A DNA stretch of 64,000 nt from Mesorhizobium sp. M2D.F.Ca.ET.226.01.1.1 (GTDB lineage: Bacteria > Pseudomonadota > Alphaproteobacteria > Rhizobiales > Rhizobiaceae), in assembly GCF_004022705.2 (NCBI RefSeq), contig NZ_RZOY02000005.1, positions 1 to 64,000 on the forward strand, in the 5' to 3' direction. The notes under the pieces are model-generated. The model searched no databases. It was not told the origin of the DNA and was given only the letters and a program-made list of their open reading frames with translations. Of the stretch, positions 1 through 12,564 are shown piece after piece (within the stretch, counting starts at the first letter, position 1; every line of letters begins with the position of its first letter). A program made the translations under genes and the position numbers.

Positions 1-386
1 GCGCGCTGAAGCTCAAGGAGATCTCCTACATCCACGCCGAGGGCTATGCCGGCGGCGAGCTCAAGCACGGGCCGATCGCGCTGATCGACGAGAACATGCC
101 GGTGATCGTGATTGCGCCGCATGACCGCATTTTCGAAAAGACCGTGTCGAACATGCAGGAAGTGTCGGCGCGCGGCGGCAAGATCATCCTGATCACCGAC
201 GCCAGGGGCGCCGCGCAGGCCGGCATCAAGACGATGGAGACGATCATCCTGCCCGAGGTGCCGGAGATCATCGCGCCGATCATCTACGCGCTGCCGATCC
301 AGATGCTGGCCTATTTCACGGCCGTCTTCATGGGCACCGACGTCGACCAGCCGCGCAATCTGGCGAAATCGGTGACGGTGGAATAG
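1..386 (+). CDS. glmS: Glutamine--fructose-6-phosphate aminotransferase (isomerizing), C-terminal part
   Basis: The window opens inside this gene; about 127 C-terminal codons are visible and they end at TAG 384-386. The enzyme makes glucosamine-6-phosphate from fructose-6-phosphate and glutamine, the first step toward UDP-GlcNAc for peptidoglycan and LPS. The visible part is the end of the second SIS (isomerase) domain: the family motif [11 protein letters not shown] lies near base 57, and the last residues (NLAKSVTVE) match the usual GlmS end, so the C-terminus is complete. It is followed by a DUF502 gene and recG, the order found in other Rhizobiales. The identification is firm; the N-terminal glutaminase domain lies outside the window. 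Confidence 0.95.
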   Translation, partial: ALKLKEISYIHAEGYAGGELKHGPIALIDENMPVIVIAPHDRIFEKTVSNMQEVSARGGKIILITDARGAAQAGIKTMETIILPEVPEIIAPIIYALPIQMLAYFTAVFMGTDVDQPRNLAKSVTVE

Positions 387-492
387 CGGGCTATGCCGCG
401 TTCATAACAGGGCATTCTTTAAAAACTTCGCAGTTCCAAACCGGCTCGCGGTTCATTAATCTTGCGACGCAACATGCGCCGCGGTGAGCCCC

Positions 493-1245
493 ATGTCCGA
501 CGCCCTGAAGACCTCTGGCATGACCCGGCTGAGGAACTATTTCCTGACCGGCTTCGTCGTCTGCGCGCCGCTGGCGATCACGGCCTATATCGCCTGGTCG
601 CTGATCGGCTGGGTCGATTCCTGGGTGAAGCCTTATATCCCGGCCCGCTACAATCCCGATACCTACCTGCCGTTTCCGGTTCCAGGCTTCGGGCTGATTG
701 TGGCGCTTATCCTGATCACGCTGATCGGCTTCCTGACGGCCAACATTGTCGGCCGCGCCATCGTCAATTTCGGCGAGCGGCTGCTTGGCCGCATGCCGCT
801 GGTGCGCGGCATCTATGGCTCGCTGAAGCAGATCTTCGAGACGGTGCTGTCGAACAAGGGCGACATGTTCCGCCAGGTCGGGCTGGTCGAATATCCCCGC
901 AAGGGCGTCTGGTCGCTGGTCTTCGTCGCCAGCGAGAAGGAAACCGAGATCAACCAGAAGCTCGACCAGGAAGGTGATCCGCTGATCGCGGTGTTCATGC
1001 CTTGCACGCCGAACCCGACCACCGGCTTCCTGATGTATGTGCATAAGTCCGAGATCGTGTTGCTCGACATGTCGATCGAGGACGGCGCCAAGCTGATCGT
1101 GTCGGCCGGCATGGTGGCGCCGGAGGCCAAGGCCAAGCTGGTGACGCTGAATGGCGAGCCTCTTGAGGGGCCGCTCGCCAATCCGGCGCTCGGCGCTCAG
1201 CCGGCGCGCAGCAGCCGCACCGCCTCGTCGCGGCCGAACAGGTAA
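493..1245 (+). CDS. DUF502 family inner-membrane protein
   Basis: This encodes a 250-residue membrane protein of the DUF502 family. There are two hydrophobic segments near the N-terminus (about residues 15-37 and 65-90), then a soluble domain with the family motif PLVRGIYGSLKQ and the later motif FMPCTPNPTTGF. The function of DUF502 is unknown. ATG 493 is chosen because GGTGAG at 483-488 sits just ahead of it; a GTG at 484 in the same frame is less likely. The last 16 codons overlap the 3' end of recG on the opposite strand, and the tail they encode (rich in R, S and P) does not look like a conserved domain. Confidence 0.88.
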   Translation: MSDALKTSGMTRLRNYFLTGFVVCAPLAITAYIAWSLIGWVDSWVKPYIPARYNPDTYLPFPVPGFGLIVALILITLIGFLTANIVGRAIVNFGERLLGRMPLVRGIYGSLKQIFETVLSNKGDMFRQVGLVEYPRKGVWSLVFVASEKETEINQKLDQEGDPLIAVFMPCTPNPTTGFLMYVHKSEIVLLDMSIEDGAKLIVSAGMVAPEAKAKLVTLNGEPLEGPLANPALGAQPARSSRTASSRPNR

Positions 1246-3305
1246 AGCAACAAGCGCAGCGCCTCGCCGCGTTCGGATTGCAGTTCCGGATCGCGCGACA
1301 GGATCAATCTGGCGTCGTCACGCGCGGCTTCGAGCAGATCGGCGTGGAATTCCAGCCGCGCCACCTGGAAGCCGGGCGTGCCTGATTGGCGGGTGCCCAG
1401 CAACTCGCCTTCGCCGCGCAGTTTCAGGTCTTCCTCGGCGATGCGGAAGCCATCCTCGGTCTCGCGCATCACCGAGAGCCGGCGTTTCGCGGTCTCGCCG
1501 AGCGGCTCCTTGTAAAGGAGCACGCATGACGAAGGCTTGTCGCCCCGCCCGACGCGGCCGCGCAATTGGTGCAACTGAGCCAGGCCGAAGCGCTCGGCAT
1601 GCTCGATGACCATGATTGTTGCGTCCGGCACGTCGACGCCGACCTCGATGACCGTGGTGGCGATGAGGATGCGCGTCTCGCCTTGCTTGAAGGCACGCAT
1701 CGCCTCGTCCTTCTCCGCGCCCTTCATGCGGCCGTGCACGAGTCCTGTCCGGTCGCCGAACAGCGGTTTCAGCGAAGCAAAGCGATCCTCCGCCGACATT
1801 AGTTTTATTTCCTCGGATTCCTCGACCAGCGGGCAGATCCAGTAGATCTTCTGGCCTTCGGTGACAGCATCGCGCATACGCCCAACCAGCTCGTCCAGCC
1901 GTTCCATCGGCAAGGTCACGGTGCGGATCGGCTGGCGGCCGGCAGGCTTTTCAGTGAGCTTCGACACGTCCATGTCGCCGAAGGCGGTCAGCACCAGCGT
2001 GCGGGGGATGGGGGTGGCCGTCATCACCAGCATGTCCGGCGCGTCGCCCTTGGCGGTGATGGCGAGGCGCTGGTGGACGCCAAAGCGGTGCTGCTCGTCG
2101 ACGACGGCCAGCACGAGATCGTGGAACGTCACCGTTTCCTGGAACAACGCATGCGTGCCGACCACGATGTCGATCGTACCGCTGGCAAGACCCTCCAGCG
2201 TCTCGACGCGCTCGCGCCCTTTTTCGCGACCGGTCAGGATGGCGAGGCGCAGGCCGGCTTTTTCCGCCAGCGGCGCGATTGTCGCCATATGCTGGCGCGC
2301 CAGGATTTCGGTCGGCGCCATCAGCGCCGCCTGGCCTCCGGCCTCTACGGCGCGCGCCATGGCAAACAGTGCCACCACCGTTTTGCCAGAACCGACGTCG
2401 CCCTGCAGCAGGCGCAGCATGCGTTCGGGGTCGGCGAGATCGGCGTTGATCTCGCCGAGCGCGAATTCCTGGCTGGGCGTGAGTTTGTAGGGCAGGGCGG
2501 CGCGCAGTTTCTCAACGATGTTGCCATCGCCGGTGAGCGGCCGGCCCGAAAGGCGGCGGATTCTCGCTCGCACCAGCGCCAGCGACACCTGGCCGGCCAG
2601 CAGCTCGTCATAGGCAAGGCGGCGCCAGGCCGAACCCTCGACGGCAACGTCGATCGGGTCCTTCGGATAATGGATGCGGGCGAGCGCGTCGCCGAAGGCT
2701 GGGAAGGTATGGCGGCGCATGAAGGCGTCATCCTGCCACTCCGGCAGTTCCGGCAGGCGGCCGATCGCTTGGCCGATGGCGCGGCGCAGCACCTTTGCCG
2801 ACAGGCCGGCGGTGAGCGGATACACCGGCTCGACCAGCGGCAGGCCCTCGGCCTCGTCGATCGGCGCGATATGGTCGGGATGGACCATGGTGGGACGGCC
2901 GTTGAACCATTCCATACGGCCGGAGATCACGACGCGCTCGCCCTCGGGAAGCATCTTCTGCAGATAGGCGGCATGGGCATGGAAGAAGGTCAGCGCGACC
3001 TCGCCGGTGTCGTCATGGGCATAGACCCGGTACGGCACCGACCTGTTGCCGCGCGGCGGTGGCTGGTGGCGGTCGACGCGCACCTCGAGCGTGACGATCT
3101 GGCCCTCGGCCGACAGCGCGATGCCCGGCCGGTTTCGGCGGTCGATCACTGTGTTGGGCAGCACGAACAAAAGGTCGGCTGCGCGCGCGGCGCGATCGCC
3201 AAGGTCGGCCGGCACCACGCGCTCGATCAGCAAGCCGACCTTCGGGCCGACGCCGGCGAGCGAGGTGATCGGGACGAACAAGGGATCGAGGATGGAAGGA
3301 CGCAT
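1197..3305 (-). CDS. recG: ATP-dependent DNA helicase RecG
   Basis: RecG is a double-strand DNA translocase that remodels stalled replication forks and Holliday junctions in the cytoplasm. The 702-residue length is normal for the family. The N-terminal wedge/OB domain occupies roughly residues 60-155. It is followed by the SF2 helicase core with Walker A GDVGSGKT at 302-309, DEQH at 403-406, and the motif TATPIPRTL, then motif VI-like QLRGRVGRG and the typical C-terminus ending LLRAG. The gene converges on the DUF502 gene with a 49-bp overlap and is divergent from sdhE, with a 92-bp gap between their starts. The call is firm. Confidence 0.97.
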   Translation of the reverse strand: MRPSILDPLFVPITSLAGVGPKVGLLIERVVPADLGDRAARAADLLFVLPNTVIDRRNRPGIALSAEGQIVTLEVRVDRHQPPPRGNRSVPYRVYAHDDTGEVALTFFHAHAAYLQKMLPEGERVVISGRMEWFNGRPTMVHPDHIAPIDEAEGLPLVEPVYPLTAGLSAKVLRRAIGQAIGRLPELPEWQDDAFMRRHTFPAFGDALARIHYPKDPIDVAVEGSAWRRLAYDELLAGQVSLALVRARIRRLSGRPLTGDGNIVEKLRAALPYKLTPSQEFALGEINADLADPERMLRLLQGDVGSGKTVVALFAMARAVEAGGQAALMAPTEILARQHMATIAPLAEKAGLRLAILTGREKGRERVETLEGLASGTIDIVVGTHALFQETVTFHDLVLAVVDEQHRFGVHQRLAITAKGDAPDMLVMTATPIPRTLVLTAFGDMDVSKLTEKPAGRQPIRTVTLPMERLDELVGRMRDAVTEGQKIYWICPLVEESEEIKLMSAEDRFASLKPLFGDRTGLVHGRMKGAEKDEAMRAFKQGETRILIATTVIEVGVDVPDATIMVIEHAERFGLAQLHQLRGRVGRGDKPSSCVLLYKEPLGETAKRRLSVMRETEDGFRIAEEDLKLRGEGELLGTRQSGTPGFQVARLEFHADLLEAARDDARLILSRDPELQSERGEALRLLLYLFGRDEAVRLLRAG

Positions 3306-3397
3306 CGTGTCAGCTTATGTCGCGAGCGCCGCAGCGCAAAGGCTGACACCGCTCTCTATCCACGCTATATGCGCCGCTTCAACAGGGATGCGGCGCC

Positions 3398-3685
3398 ATG
3401 ACCGGAACACTGCGACCAAGCGAGGGGCTTGACCCCCGTCGCCGCAAGCTTTTGTTCCGCTCCTGGCATCGCGGCATGCGCGAGATGGACCTGATCCTCG
3501 GTTCCTTCGCCGACGCCGAGATCGGCGCCTTGACCGGCGACGAAATCGACCAATATGAGAGACTTCTCGAAATTCCCGACACAGATTTTTTCCCGATGGT
3601 CACCGGCGAGCGCCCGGTTCCGCCCGATATCGATTGCGCGGTGCTGCAAAAGATCCTGGCGTCGCGCCGAACCATGACATTTTGA
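3398..3685 (+). CDS. sdhE: Succinate dehydrogenase assembly factor SdhE (FAD assembly factor 2)
   Basis: This small cytoplasmic protein (95 residues) helps attach FAD covalently to the flavoprotein subunit of succinate dehydrogenase. The family signature is clear: RRKLLFRSWHRGMREMD near residue 12, containing the conserved RG dipeptide, followed by the acidic helix ending FADAEI and the tail motif YERLLEIPDTDFF. The gene sits 13 bp before mfd on the same strand and is divergent from recG, an arrangement common in Rhizobiales. Start ATG 3398 has only a modest AGGG about 10 bases upstream. The identification is firm. Confidence 0.92.
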   Translation: MTGTLRPSEGLDPRRRKLLFRSWHRGMREMDLILGSFADAEIGALTGDEIDQYERLLEIPDTDFFPMVTGERPVPPDIDCAVLQKILASRRTMTF

Positions 3686-3698
3686 AAAACGCATATTC

Positions 3699-7196
<3,498 letters not shown>

Positions 7197-7344
7197 CAGC
7201 ATCGTCACGAAGTTCCAATCGCACAGGACCATTCGCCACCACTGAAAAACCCGGCTAGAATAGGCAATCGGCTTCGTGTAAGGAGCCGCGACCTCGTAAT
7301 GAGGATGGAGCGGCGTGCAAGCGCGCTCGCCGGTTTGTTTTGAC

Positions 7345-7383
7345 GCAATTCCGATGGAAATTTCAGACCTTTCCCGGAGTTGC
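7345..7383. repeat. Degenerate GCAATTCC/GGAATTGC palindromic repeat
   Basis: The 5' arm GCAATTCC (7345-7352) and a mutated 3' arm GGAGTTGC (7376-7383) flank a spacer resembling the element seen at 28153, 28570 and 62035. It lies between mfd and the DAHP synthase gene. Its presence argues against starting the DAHP synthase at the upstream TTG at 7340, because that would make the repeat coding. Confidence 0.5.
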
Positions 7384-7408
7384 TCCTAAAGGGCGTTTGG
7401 GTGCAGCG

Positions 7409-8782
7409 ATGACGAAATGGTCGCCGAATTCGTGGAGAGCAAAGCCGATCAAGCAGGTTCCGGCCTATCCGGATCCTGCGGCGCTCAAGGCCACGGAAGC
7501 CCAGCTTGCCACCTTCCCGCCGCTGGTTTTTGCCGGTGAGGCGCGCAAGCTGAAGAAGCAACTGGCGGCGGTCGCCGCCGGTGAGGCATTCCTGCTCCAG
7601 GGTGGCGATTGCGCGGAAAGCTTTGCCGAGCATGGCGCCGACAACATCCGCGACTTCTTCCGTGTCTTCCTGCAGATGTCGGTGGTGCTCACCTTCGCCG
7701 GCGCGCAGCCGGTGGTGAAGGTCGGCCGCGTCGCCGGCCAGTTCGCCAAGCCGCGTTCGTCCGACAACGAGACCAAGGCCGGCGTGACGCTGCCCAGCTA
7801 CCGTGGCGACATCATCAACGGCATCGAGTTCGACGCCAAGTCGCGCATTCCGGACCCGGCGCGCCAGGAGATGGCTTATCGCCAGTCGGCCGCGACGCTC
7901 AACCTTCTGCGCGCCTTCGCGCAGGGCGGCTATGCCAGCCTGGAGAATGTGCATCGCTGGATGCTCGGCTTCGTCGCCGACAGCCCGCAGGGTGAGAAAT
8001 ACGAGTCTCTGGCCAACCGCATCACCGAGACGATGGAGTTCATGCGTGCGGTGGGCATCACGTCGGAAACCAATTTCGCGTTGCGCGAGACCGATTTCTA
8101 CACCAGCCACGAGGCGCTGCTGCTCGGCTACGAGGAGGCGCTGACGCGCGTCGACTCGACCTCGGGCGACTGGTACGCGACCTCGGGCCACATGATCTGG
8201 ATCGGCGACCGCACCCGCCAGCCCGACCATGCGCATGTCGAATATTGCCGCGGCATCAAGAATCCGCTCGGCCTGAAATGCGGGCCGTCGCTGACCCCGG
8301 ACGGCCTGCTGGAGCTCATCGACCTGCTCAATCCCGAGAACGAGCCGGGACGGCTGACGCTGATCGCCCGTTTCGGCTCCGACAAGGTCGCCGAGCACCT
8401 GCCGAAGCTGGTGCGGGCGGTGAAGAAGGAAGGCCGCAGCGTCGTGTGGTCATCCGACCCGATGCACGGCAACACGATCGAGGCGGCCGGCTACAAGACG
8501 CGGCCTTTCGACCGCATCCTCAAGGAAGTGCAGACCTTCTTCGAGGTGCATCGCTCCGAGGGCACGCATCCGGGCGGCATCCATGTCGAGATGACCGGCA
8601 AGAACGTCACCGAATGCACGGGCGGCGCCCGTGCGATCACCGCGGAAGACCTGCAGGACCGGTATCACACCCATTGCGACCCGCGGCTCAACGCCGATCA
8701 GGCGATCGAGCTCGCCTTCCTGGTCTCGGATCTGCTCAAGAAGAGCCATCCGGTGCAGCACAAGCAAGCCGCCAACGCCTGA
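7409..8782 (+). CDS. aroG: Class II 3-deoxy-7-phosphoheptulonate (DAHP) synthase
   Basis: This enzyme condenses phosphoenolpyruvate with erythrose-4-phosphate, the first step of the shikimate pathway to aromatic amino acids. The 457-residue protein is of the plant-like class II type. Recognisable motifs are WSPNSWR at the N-terminus, [11 protein letters not shown] near residue 64, [12 protein letters not shown] near 106, [11 protein letters not shown] near 347, and the ending with [15 protein letters not shown]. The ATG at 7409 is chosen; a TTG at 7340 in frame would read through a palindromic repeat. The gene symbol differs among rhizobial annotations (aroF or aroG). The gene stands alone. 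Confidence 0.95.
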   Translation: MTKWSPNSWRAKPIKQVPAYPDPAALKATEAQLATFPPLVFAGEARKLKKQLAAVAAGEAFLLQGGDCAESFAEHGADNIRDFFRVFLQMSVVLTFAGAQPVVKVGRVAGQFAKPRSSDNETKAGVTLPSYRGDIINGIEFDAKSRIPDPARQEMAYRQSAATLNLLRAFAQGGYASLENVHRWMLGFVADSPQGEKYESLANRITETMEFMRAVGITSETNFALRETDFYTSHEALLLGYEEALTRVDSTSGDWYATSGHMIWIGDRTRQPDHAHVEYCRGIKNPLGLKCGPSLTPDGLLELIDLLNPENEPGRLTLIARFGSDKVAEHLPKLVRAVKKEGRSVVWSSDPMHGNTIEAAGYKTRPFDRILKEVQTFFEVHRSEGTHPGGIHVEMTGKNVTECTGGARAITAEDLQDRYHTHCDPRLNADQAIELAFLVSDLLKKSHPVQHKQAANA

Positions 8783-8870
8783 GCGAGGCCCGGACGCCCG
8801 TCATTGGGGGCGCTGGCGGTGATGCCGGCGCCTTTTCAATTCAGCTGGGCGGGTTCAATTGGGACTGCTG

Positions 8871-10451
8871 TCATTCCGGATCGGGCGGTCCAGCCGGGTC
8901 GCTTGGGAAACTGGCTCTGCCGGGAGGGATGACGGCGAAGCTGATCTCGATCGGCCGCCGTTTGAGCGACCACTGGAAAAGCGCCGTTTTAACCGGCAGG
9001 CCGGCAATCCACGCCTGCTGCAGCGGCGTGAGTTGCCAGCCTGTTGGCCATACCAGCAGCATGCCCTGGTCCCGCAGGCGCTGGTCCGTGATCCAAGGGG
9101 CAAGGCGCCTATCGAGGTTCGTGAAGATGGAGGGTTGGTCCGCAGCTTCCAGCCCGGCAAGCTGGGCCGCGCCGTCCTCGCCGCCGACAATGCCAAGCGG
9201 TCCGGGCACCGTCTCATGCCAGATCGCCTCGGCTGTCTGCGAGATCGATCGCGCCGGCCAGCACATCGGCTGCAGACGGCCGAGGACGTTGCAGCCTGTC
9301 CAGCGGGTAACCGCATAGGCGCTCGATACGCCGACCACGCAAAGCAGCGCCAGCAGTGTCAGCCGGCGCAATTCCGCGGGTCCCAGTCGCTGGCCCAGAA
9401 GCCCGATCGCCAGGGCCCCGACGAGATTGTACATCGTCGCGCCCCAGGACTCGCCGGTGCCGGTAAACAGCGAGGCGACCATGATCAGGAGCGCCGGCCC
9501 CAGACCCATCCATGCCAGGTAGACAACCGCGCGCCGCTCGGGGGCGGGGTGGGCCTGTACGGGTTCTCGCGTGGGGTCGGCCTGCCGTCGCAGCAGGCCG
9601 GAAAGGGCAAGAACGATAGGAAGAACGGCGAGCCCGGCAAGCTGAACGCCGATATAGTAGAGCCGGGCGCGATTGGCGAGCACCCAGGCGTTGCGATGCT
9701 CGGCATAGGTCAACGGCATGAAGTCGAGGCGGACAAGCTCAACCGCCAGCGGCGCCGCGACGCCGAGAAAAACCGCGAGGCCGAGCCATGGCCATGGGGT
9801 GGCGAGCCGGCTTCGGGCACGGCTGTCGTACAAGATCCAGATGCCGCCGAAGACGAGCAGCAAAGCTGTCGACAACTTGGCATAGAGCCCCAGGCCGGAA
9901 ACGAGGCCGAGGGCGAGCCACCAGCCCGGCCGCCCGTCGCGCGCCGAGCGCCACAGCAGCCATGAGATTGCGGCCCAGAAGGGCATCTGCGCGTAGTCAT
10001 GGTTGAATTGCGGGGTAGGCCAGCCGAAGAAGTAGATCGAGGGCATCAACAGCACAGCAGCGAGCGCGCGGGTCGAGCCCATGATGTCGCGCGCAAGCAG
10101 ATAGACCAGAACGAACGTCGTCGAGATCATCAATTGCGACAGCGTGTATTGCGGCCAGCGAAACGAGCCCGTCAGAAGATGGCTGATCTCGAGCAGCCAG
10201 CAAGGCAGTTGCGGGTGCTTGTAGGTCAACAGCACCCATTCGCGGCCCCACATGAACCCCTCGACGACGTCGCGAGGCGGTCCGACATTGACGATCGCCG
10301 GCATGAGGGTCCAGCAAGCGATCTGGGTCAGGCATAAAAGCGCCAGCAATCGCCATGGGTGTCGGACCAAGCCGTTCCACACGGAAGGCAGGTTGCCTTC
10401 CGCCGCGCCCGTTGCGGGCCAAAGTTGAACGGATTCACTGCTTCTCGACAT
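8871..10451 (-). CDS. GT39/ArnT-like membrane glycosyltransferase
   Basis: A 526-residue polytopic protein with a short soluble N-terminus, then about ten hydrophobic helices, and a soluble C-terminal domain after about residue 390. Near residue 60 is PPRDVVEGFMWGREW, which resembles the first periplasmic loop of lipid-dependent (GT39/GT83, PMT-type) transferases where a catalytic Asp sits. HPQLPCWLLE follows. Such enzymes move a sugar from a polyprenyl phosphate carrier to lipid A, glycans or proteins at the outer face of the inner membrane. The acceptor here is unknown. The gene is divergent from the next gene, with 191 bp between them. Confidence 0.8.
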   Translation of the reverse strand: MSRSSESVQLWPATGAAEGNLPSVWNGLVRHPWRLLALLCLTQIACWTLMPAIVNVGPPRDVVEGFMWGREWVLLTYKHPQLPCWLLEISHLLTGSFRWPQYTLSQLMISTTFVLVYLLARDIMGSTRALAAVLLMPSIYFFGWPTPQFNHDYAQMPFWAAISWLLWRSARDGRPGWWLALGLVSGLGLYAKLSTALLLVFGGIWILYDSRARSRLATPWPWLGLAVFLGVAAPLAVELVRLDFMPLTYAEHRNAWVLANRARLYYIGVQLAGLAVLPIVLALSGLLRRQADPTREPVQAHPAPERRAVVYLAWMGLGPALLIMVASLFTGTGESWGATMYNLVGALAIGLLGQRLGPAELRRLTLLALLCVVGVSSAYAVTRWTGCNVLGRLQPMCWPARSISQTAEAIWHETVPGPLGIVGGEDGAAQLAGLEAADQPSIFTNLDRRLAPWITDQRLRDQGMLLVWPTGWQLTPLQQAWIAGLPVKTALFQWSLKRRPIEISFAVIPPGRASFPSDPAGPPDPE

Positions 10452-10642
10452 GCGGGCCTAAAATCACACCGGAGGATTGCTGAACAGTCCGATAGCAAAA
10501 GCTTACGAAAATGTATTCTTCCGCAACATTGTAAAACCAAGATTGCGATGGAACCGGTCGCCGGCGCTTCGGGCGGACCGGTCACTCGATCGTTGCCGCA
10601 GCCGGCCTGCGGCGCCGCGGTTCCAGCAATACAGGTTCCTCC

Positions 10643-11347
10643 ATGCGCCACCAGCACGCCGTCATCCACCACCGTGGGCTCGACTTCTGGTCGGCGCGCG
10701 CGGCGGTTCTCGTCATCATCTGCCTGCAGCTTCTGGTCATCAACAACCTGTCTTTCGGTCCGCGCTGGCTGGCCCCGGCGGTCGAGGCGGCGCTGCTCTT
10801 GCCACTATCGATCGCGACGGCCTGGACGCAAATGCAGACGCGCACGGCCGTCGACCACGAGCATTGGTACGCGATCGGCCAACTCCGCCTCTATATCCGC
10901 CGCACGGCATTGGTGATGACCGGCGTGATCAGCATCATGAATTGCGGATCGCTGGTCTTGCTGGTGCGGGCCCTGCTTGAGGGGCATGCCGGCGCCGGCA
11001 CGACGCTCCTCATCGATGCGCTCAACATCTGGGTCACCAACGTGATCGTCTTTGCGCTTTGGTTCTGGAGCACCGACCGGGGCGGCCCGCCGACTTGCGG
11101 CCTGGTCAAGCGGGCGCAGGCGGACTTCCTGTTCCCGCAAATGACGCTGCCCGACCGCGAGACCCAGGGCTGGCTGCCGGGTTTCGTCGACTATGTCTTC
11201 CTGGCTTTCACCAATGCTACGGCGTTCTCGCCGACCGACACCTTGCCGCTCACTCAGCGCGCCAAGTTGCTGATGATGGCAGAAGCGATGATCTCGCTGT
11301 TGACGATCGCGCTGGTGGCCGCGCGTGCGGTCAACATTCTGGCGTAG
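10643..11347 (+). CDS. Integral membrane protein with an ion-channel-like C-terminal hairpin
   Basis: A 234-residue protein with about five hydrophobic segments (near residues 17-35, 42-60, 88-110, 122-140 and 205-230). The last third reads FVDYVFLAFTNATAFSPTDT, then a helix rich in M and A ending ARAVNIL. The TNATAFSPTD loop between two helices resembles the pore region of two-helix ion-channel-like proteins annotated in many bacteria. No ligand or selectivity motif (such as TVGYG) is present, so channel function is only a suggestion. Start ATG 10643 follows AGGTTCCTCC-like sequence. No clear operon partner. Confidence 0.65.
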   Translation: MRHQHAVIHHRGLDFWSARAAVLVIICLQLLVINNLSFGPRWLAPAVEAALLLPLSIATAWTQMQTRTAVDHEHWYAIGQLRLYIRRTALVMTGVISIMNCGSLVLLVRALLEGHAGAGTTLLIDALNIWVTNVIVFALWFWSTDRGGPPTCGLVKRAQADFLFPQMTLPDRETQGWLPGFVDYVFLAFTNATAFSPTDTLPLTQRAKLLMMAEAMISLLTIALVAARAVNILA

Positions 11348-11396
11348 GTTTCAGATGAGGTCGGCCCGTCATGAACCTCGCTAGAGTTTTCCGGGT

Positions 11397-12164
11397 TCAG
11401 TGGCCGCGCTCCCAGCGCATGCCGGTCAGCCGAGGATCAGCAAAGGCGGTGCGTGAGAATTCGAGCCGCTTGTCGGGGAATTCGCAAATCGCCTGCAGGC
11501 CGAACGAGCCGATGCGGATGCGCCAGGTCTGCGGCTCCAGCGGCTTTGCCTTGGCAAAGCCCTTGCATGTCAAAAGCGCGATGTTGGCGCCCTTGGGATC
11601 GCGCACCGAGCGATAGCGGATCGCCTGCAGCTCGGCCTCGCGCGCGACGTCAGCGATCGCCTGACAGGCGGTGTAGTCTGTCGCGTGCGCCCAGGCCTTC
11701 TCGTCGCGATCGAGCGGCGGCCGGGTCAGATCGATCGCGCTGTCGCATTTGATCGCCGCGGCAAAGGCGGTGTATTCGGCCGCGTCGTTCGGCCATTGCG
11801 TCGCCGGCGATTCCGCGAAGAACAGCAAGCGGTAGAAGGCCATTTCGGCCACCGCCGTCAGCACCGTCTCGGCGGCATAGTAGACGCCTTTGGTCTTGCC
11901 GGCGCGGCGGAAGCGTGAGCCGTGCGGGTAGACGGAGCCATAGCGAAAGGGCGTCGCCAAAAGATAATGCAGATGGCGGCATTCCATCGGGATCCGCGGC
12001 TTGGTGTCCTCGATGAGGTCTTCCAGCAGCGCCTGCTCGTCGAGCGTGTCGACGAGCTTGAGGGTCGAAACGCGGTGTTGCGCCTCGACCATCCGCCAGT
12101 ATTTGCCTTCGAGCCTGGCGGCCTCAGACGAGAGCGCGGCGGGAGTCCAGGTAGGCAATGACAT
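11397..12164 (-). CDS. RES-domain toxin (NAD+ phosphorylase/glycohydrolase family)
   Basis: The toxin half of a RES/Xre toxin-antitoxin pair. RES toxins (ParT, MbcT, Res) degrade or modify NAD+ and stop growth. The 255-residue protein has the family's conserved Arg-Glu-Ser set: Arg84 in GSRFRRAG, the aromatic pair VYY at 94-96, Glu107 in VAEMAFYR and Ser186 in RYRSVRDPKG. It is on the longer side for the family, with a roughly 70-residue N-terminal extension. ATG 12164 is preferred over an in-frame TTG at 12170. The gene overlaps the 3' end of the antitoxin gene by 41 bp, the usual antitoxin-first order. Confidence 0.88.
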   Translation of the reverse strand: MSLPTWTPAALSSEAARLEGKYWRMVEAQHRVSTLKLVDTLDEQALLEDLIEDTKPRIPMECRHLHYLLATPFRYGSVYPHGSRFRRAGKTKGVYYAAETVLTAVAEMAFYRLLFFAESPATQWPNDAAEYTAFAAAIKCDSAIDLTRPPLDRDEKAWAHATDYTACQAIADVAREAELQAIRYRSVRDPKGANIALLTCKGFAKAKPLEPQTWRIRIGSFGLQAICEFPDKRLEFSRTAFADPRLTGMRWERGH

Positions 12165-12501
12165 CGACAAGTCCGGAAATCGTCAGGATTTTTTCGAGCG
12201 GCGTGCCATCGAGCGTGGTGTTGGGGTTCTTCAGCCATGCCCGGGCAACTGTCTCGTCGCCGCCAACAATGGCGTCAAGCGAGCGGAACAGGCGGACGAA
12301 CAGCACCGCCAGCTCGAACGGCTTGGTACCGCGTTCAAGCAGGAATTCCTGCTTGCGCATGCGCGAGACCGTCGCTTCCGACACGCCGATGACCAAAGCG
12401 AGTGTCCTGGCGGTGATGTCGAGCAGGTCGGCCGCGCGCAGCGTGGCCTTGGTGATGACGGCGTTTTCGGCCGCCGCCGCGGCCGCGACTGGACGTTGCA
12501 T
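12124..12501 (-). CDS. Xre/MbcA/ParS-type antitoxin
   Basis: The antitoxin partner of the RES toxin, 125 residues. An N-terminal helix-turn-helix (about residues 28-55, ending VSEATVSRMRKQEF) should bind the operon's own promoter. The C-terminal domain has the toxin-binding signature: an FELAVLFVRLFRSLD helix, the motif ARAWLKNPN near residue 88, then GTPLEKI and a final helix GLVDVIAYLD. This domain caps the RES active site in characterised pairs. The gene lies upstream of and overlaps the toxin gene, so the two are cotranscribed and probably autoregulated. Confidence 0.88.
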   Translation of the reverse strand: MQRPVAAAAAAENAVITKATLRAADLLDITARTLALVIGVSEATVSRMRKQEFLLERGTKPFELAVLFVRLFRSLDAIVGGDETVARAWLKNPNTTLDGTPLEKILTISGLVDVIAYLDSRRALV

Positions 12502-12564
12502 GAGCGCACCCTTTCATTTCTGTGGAAAATATAGTCCACAAAAATTCATCTGGAAAGGGTCGTG

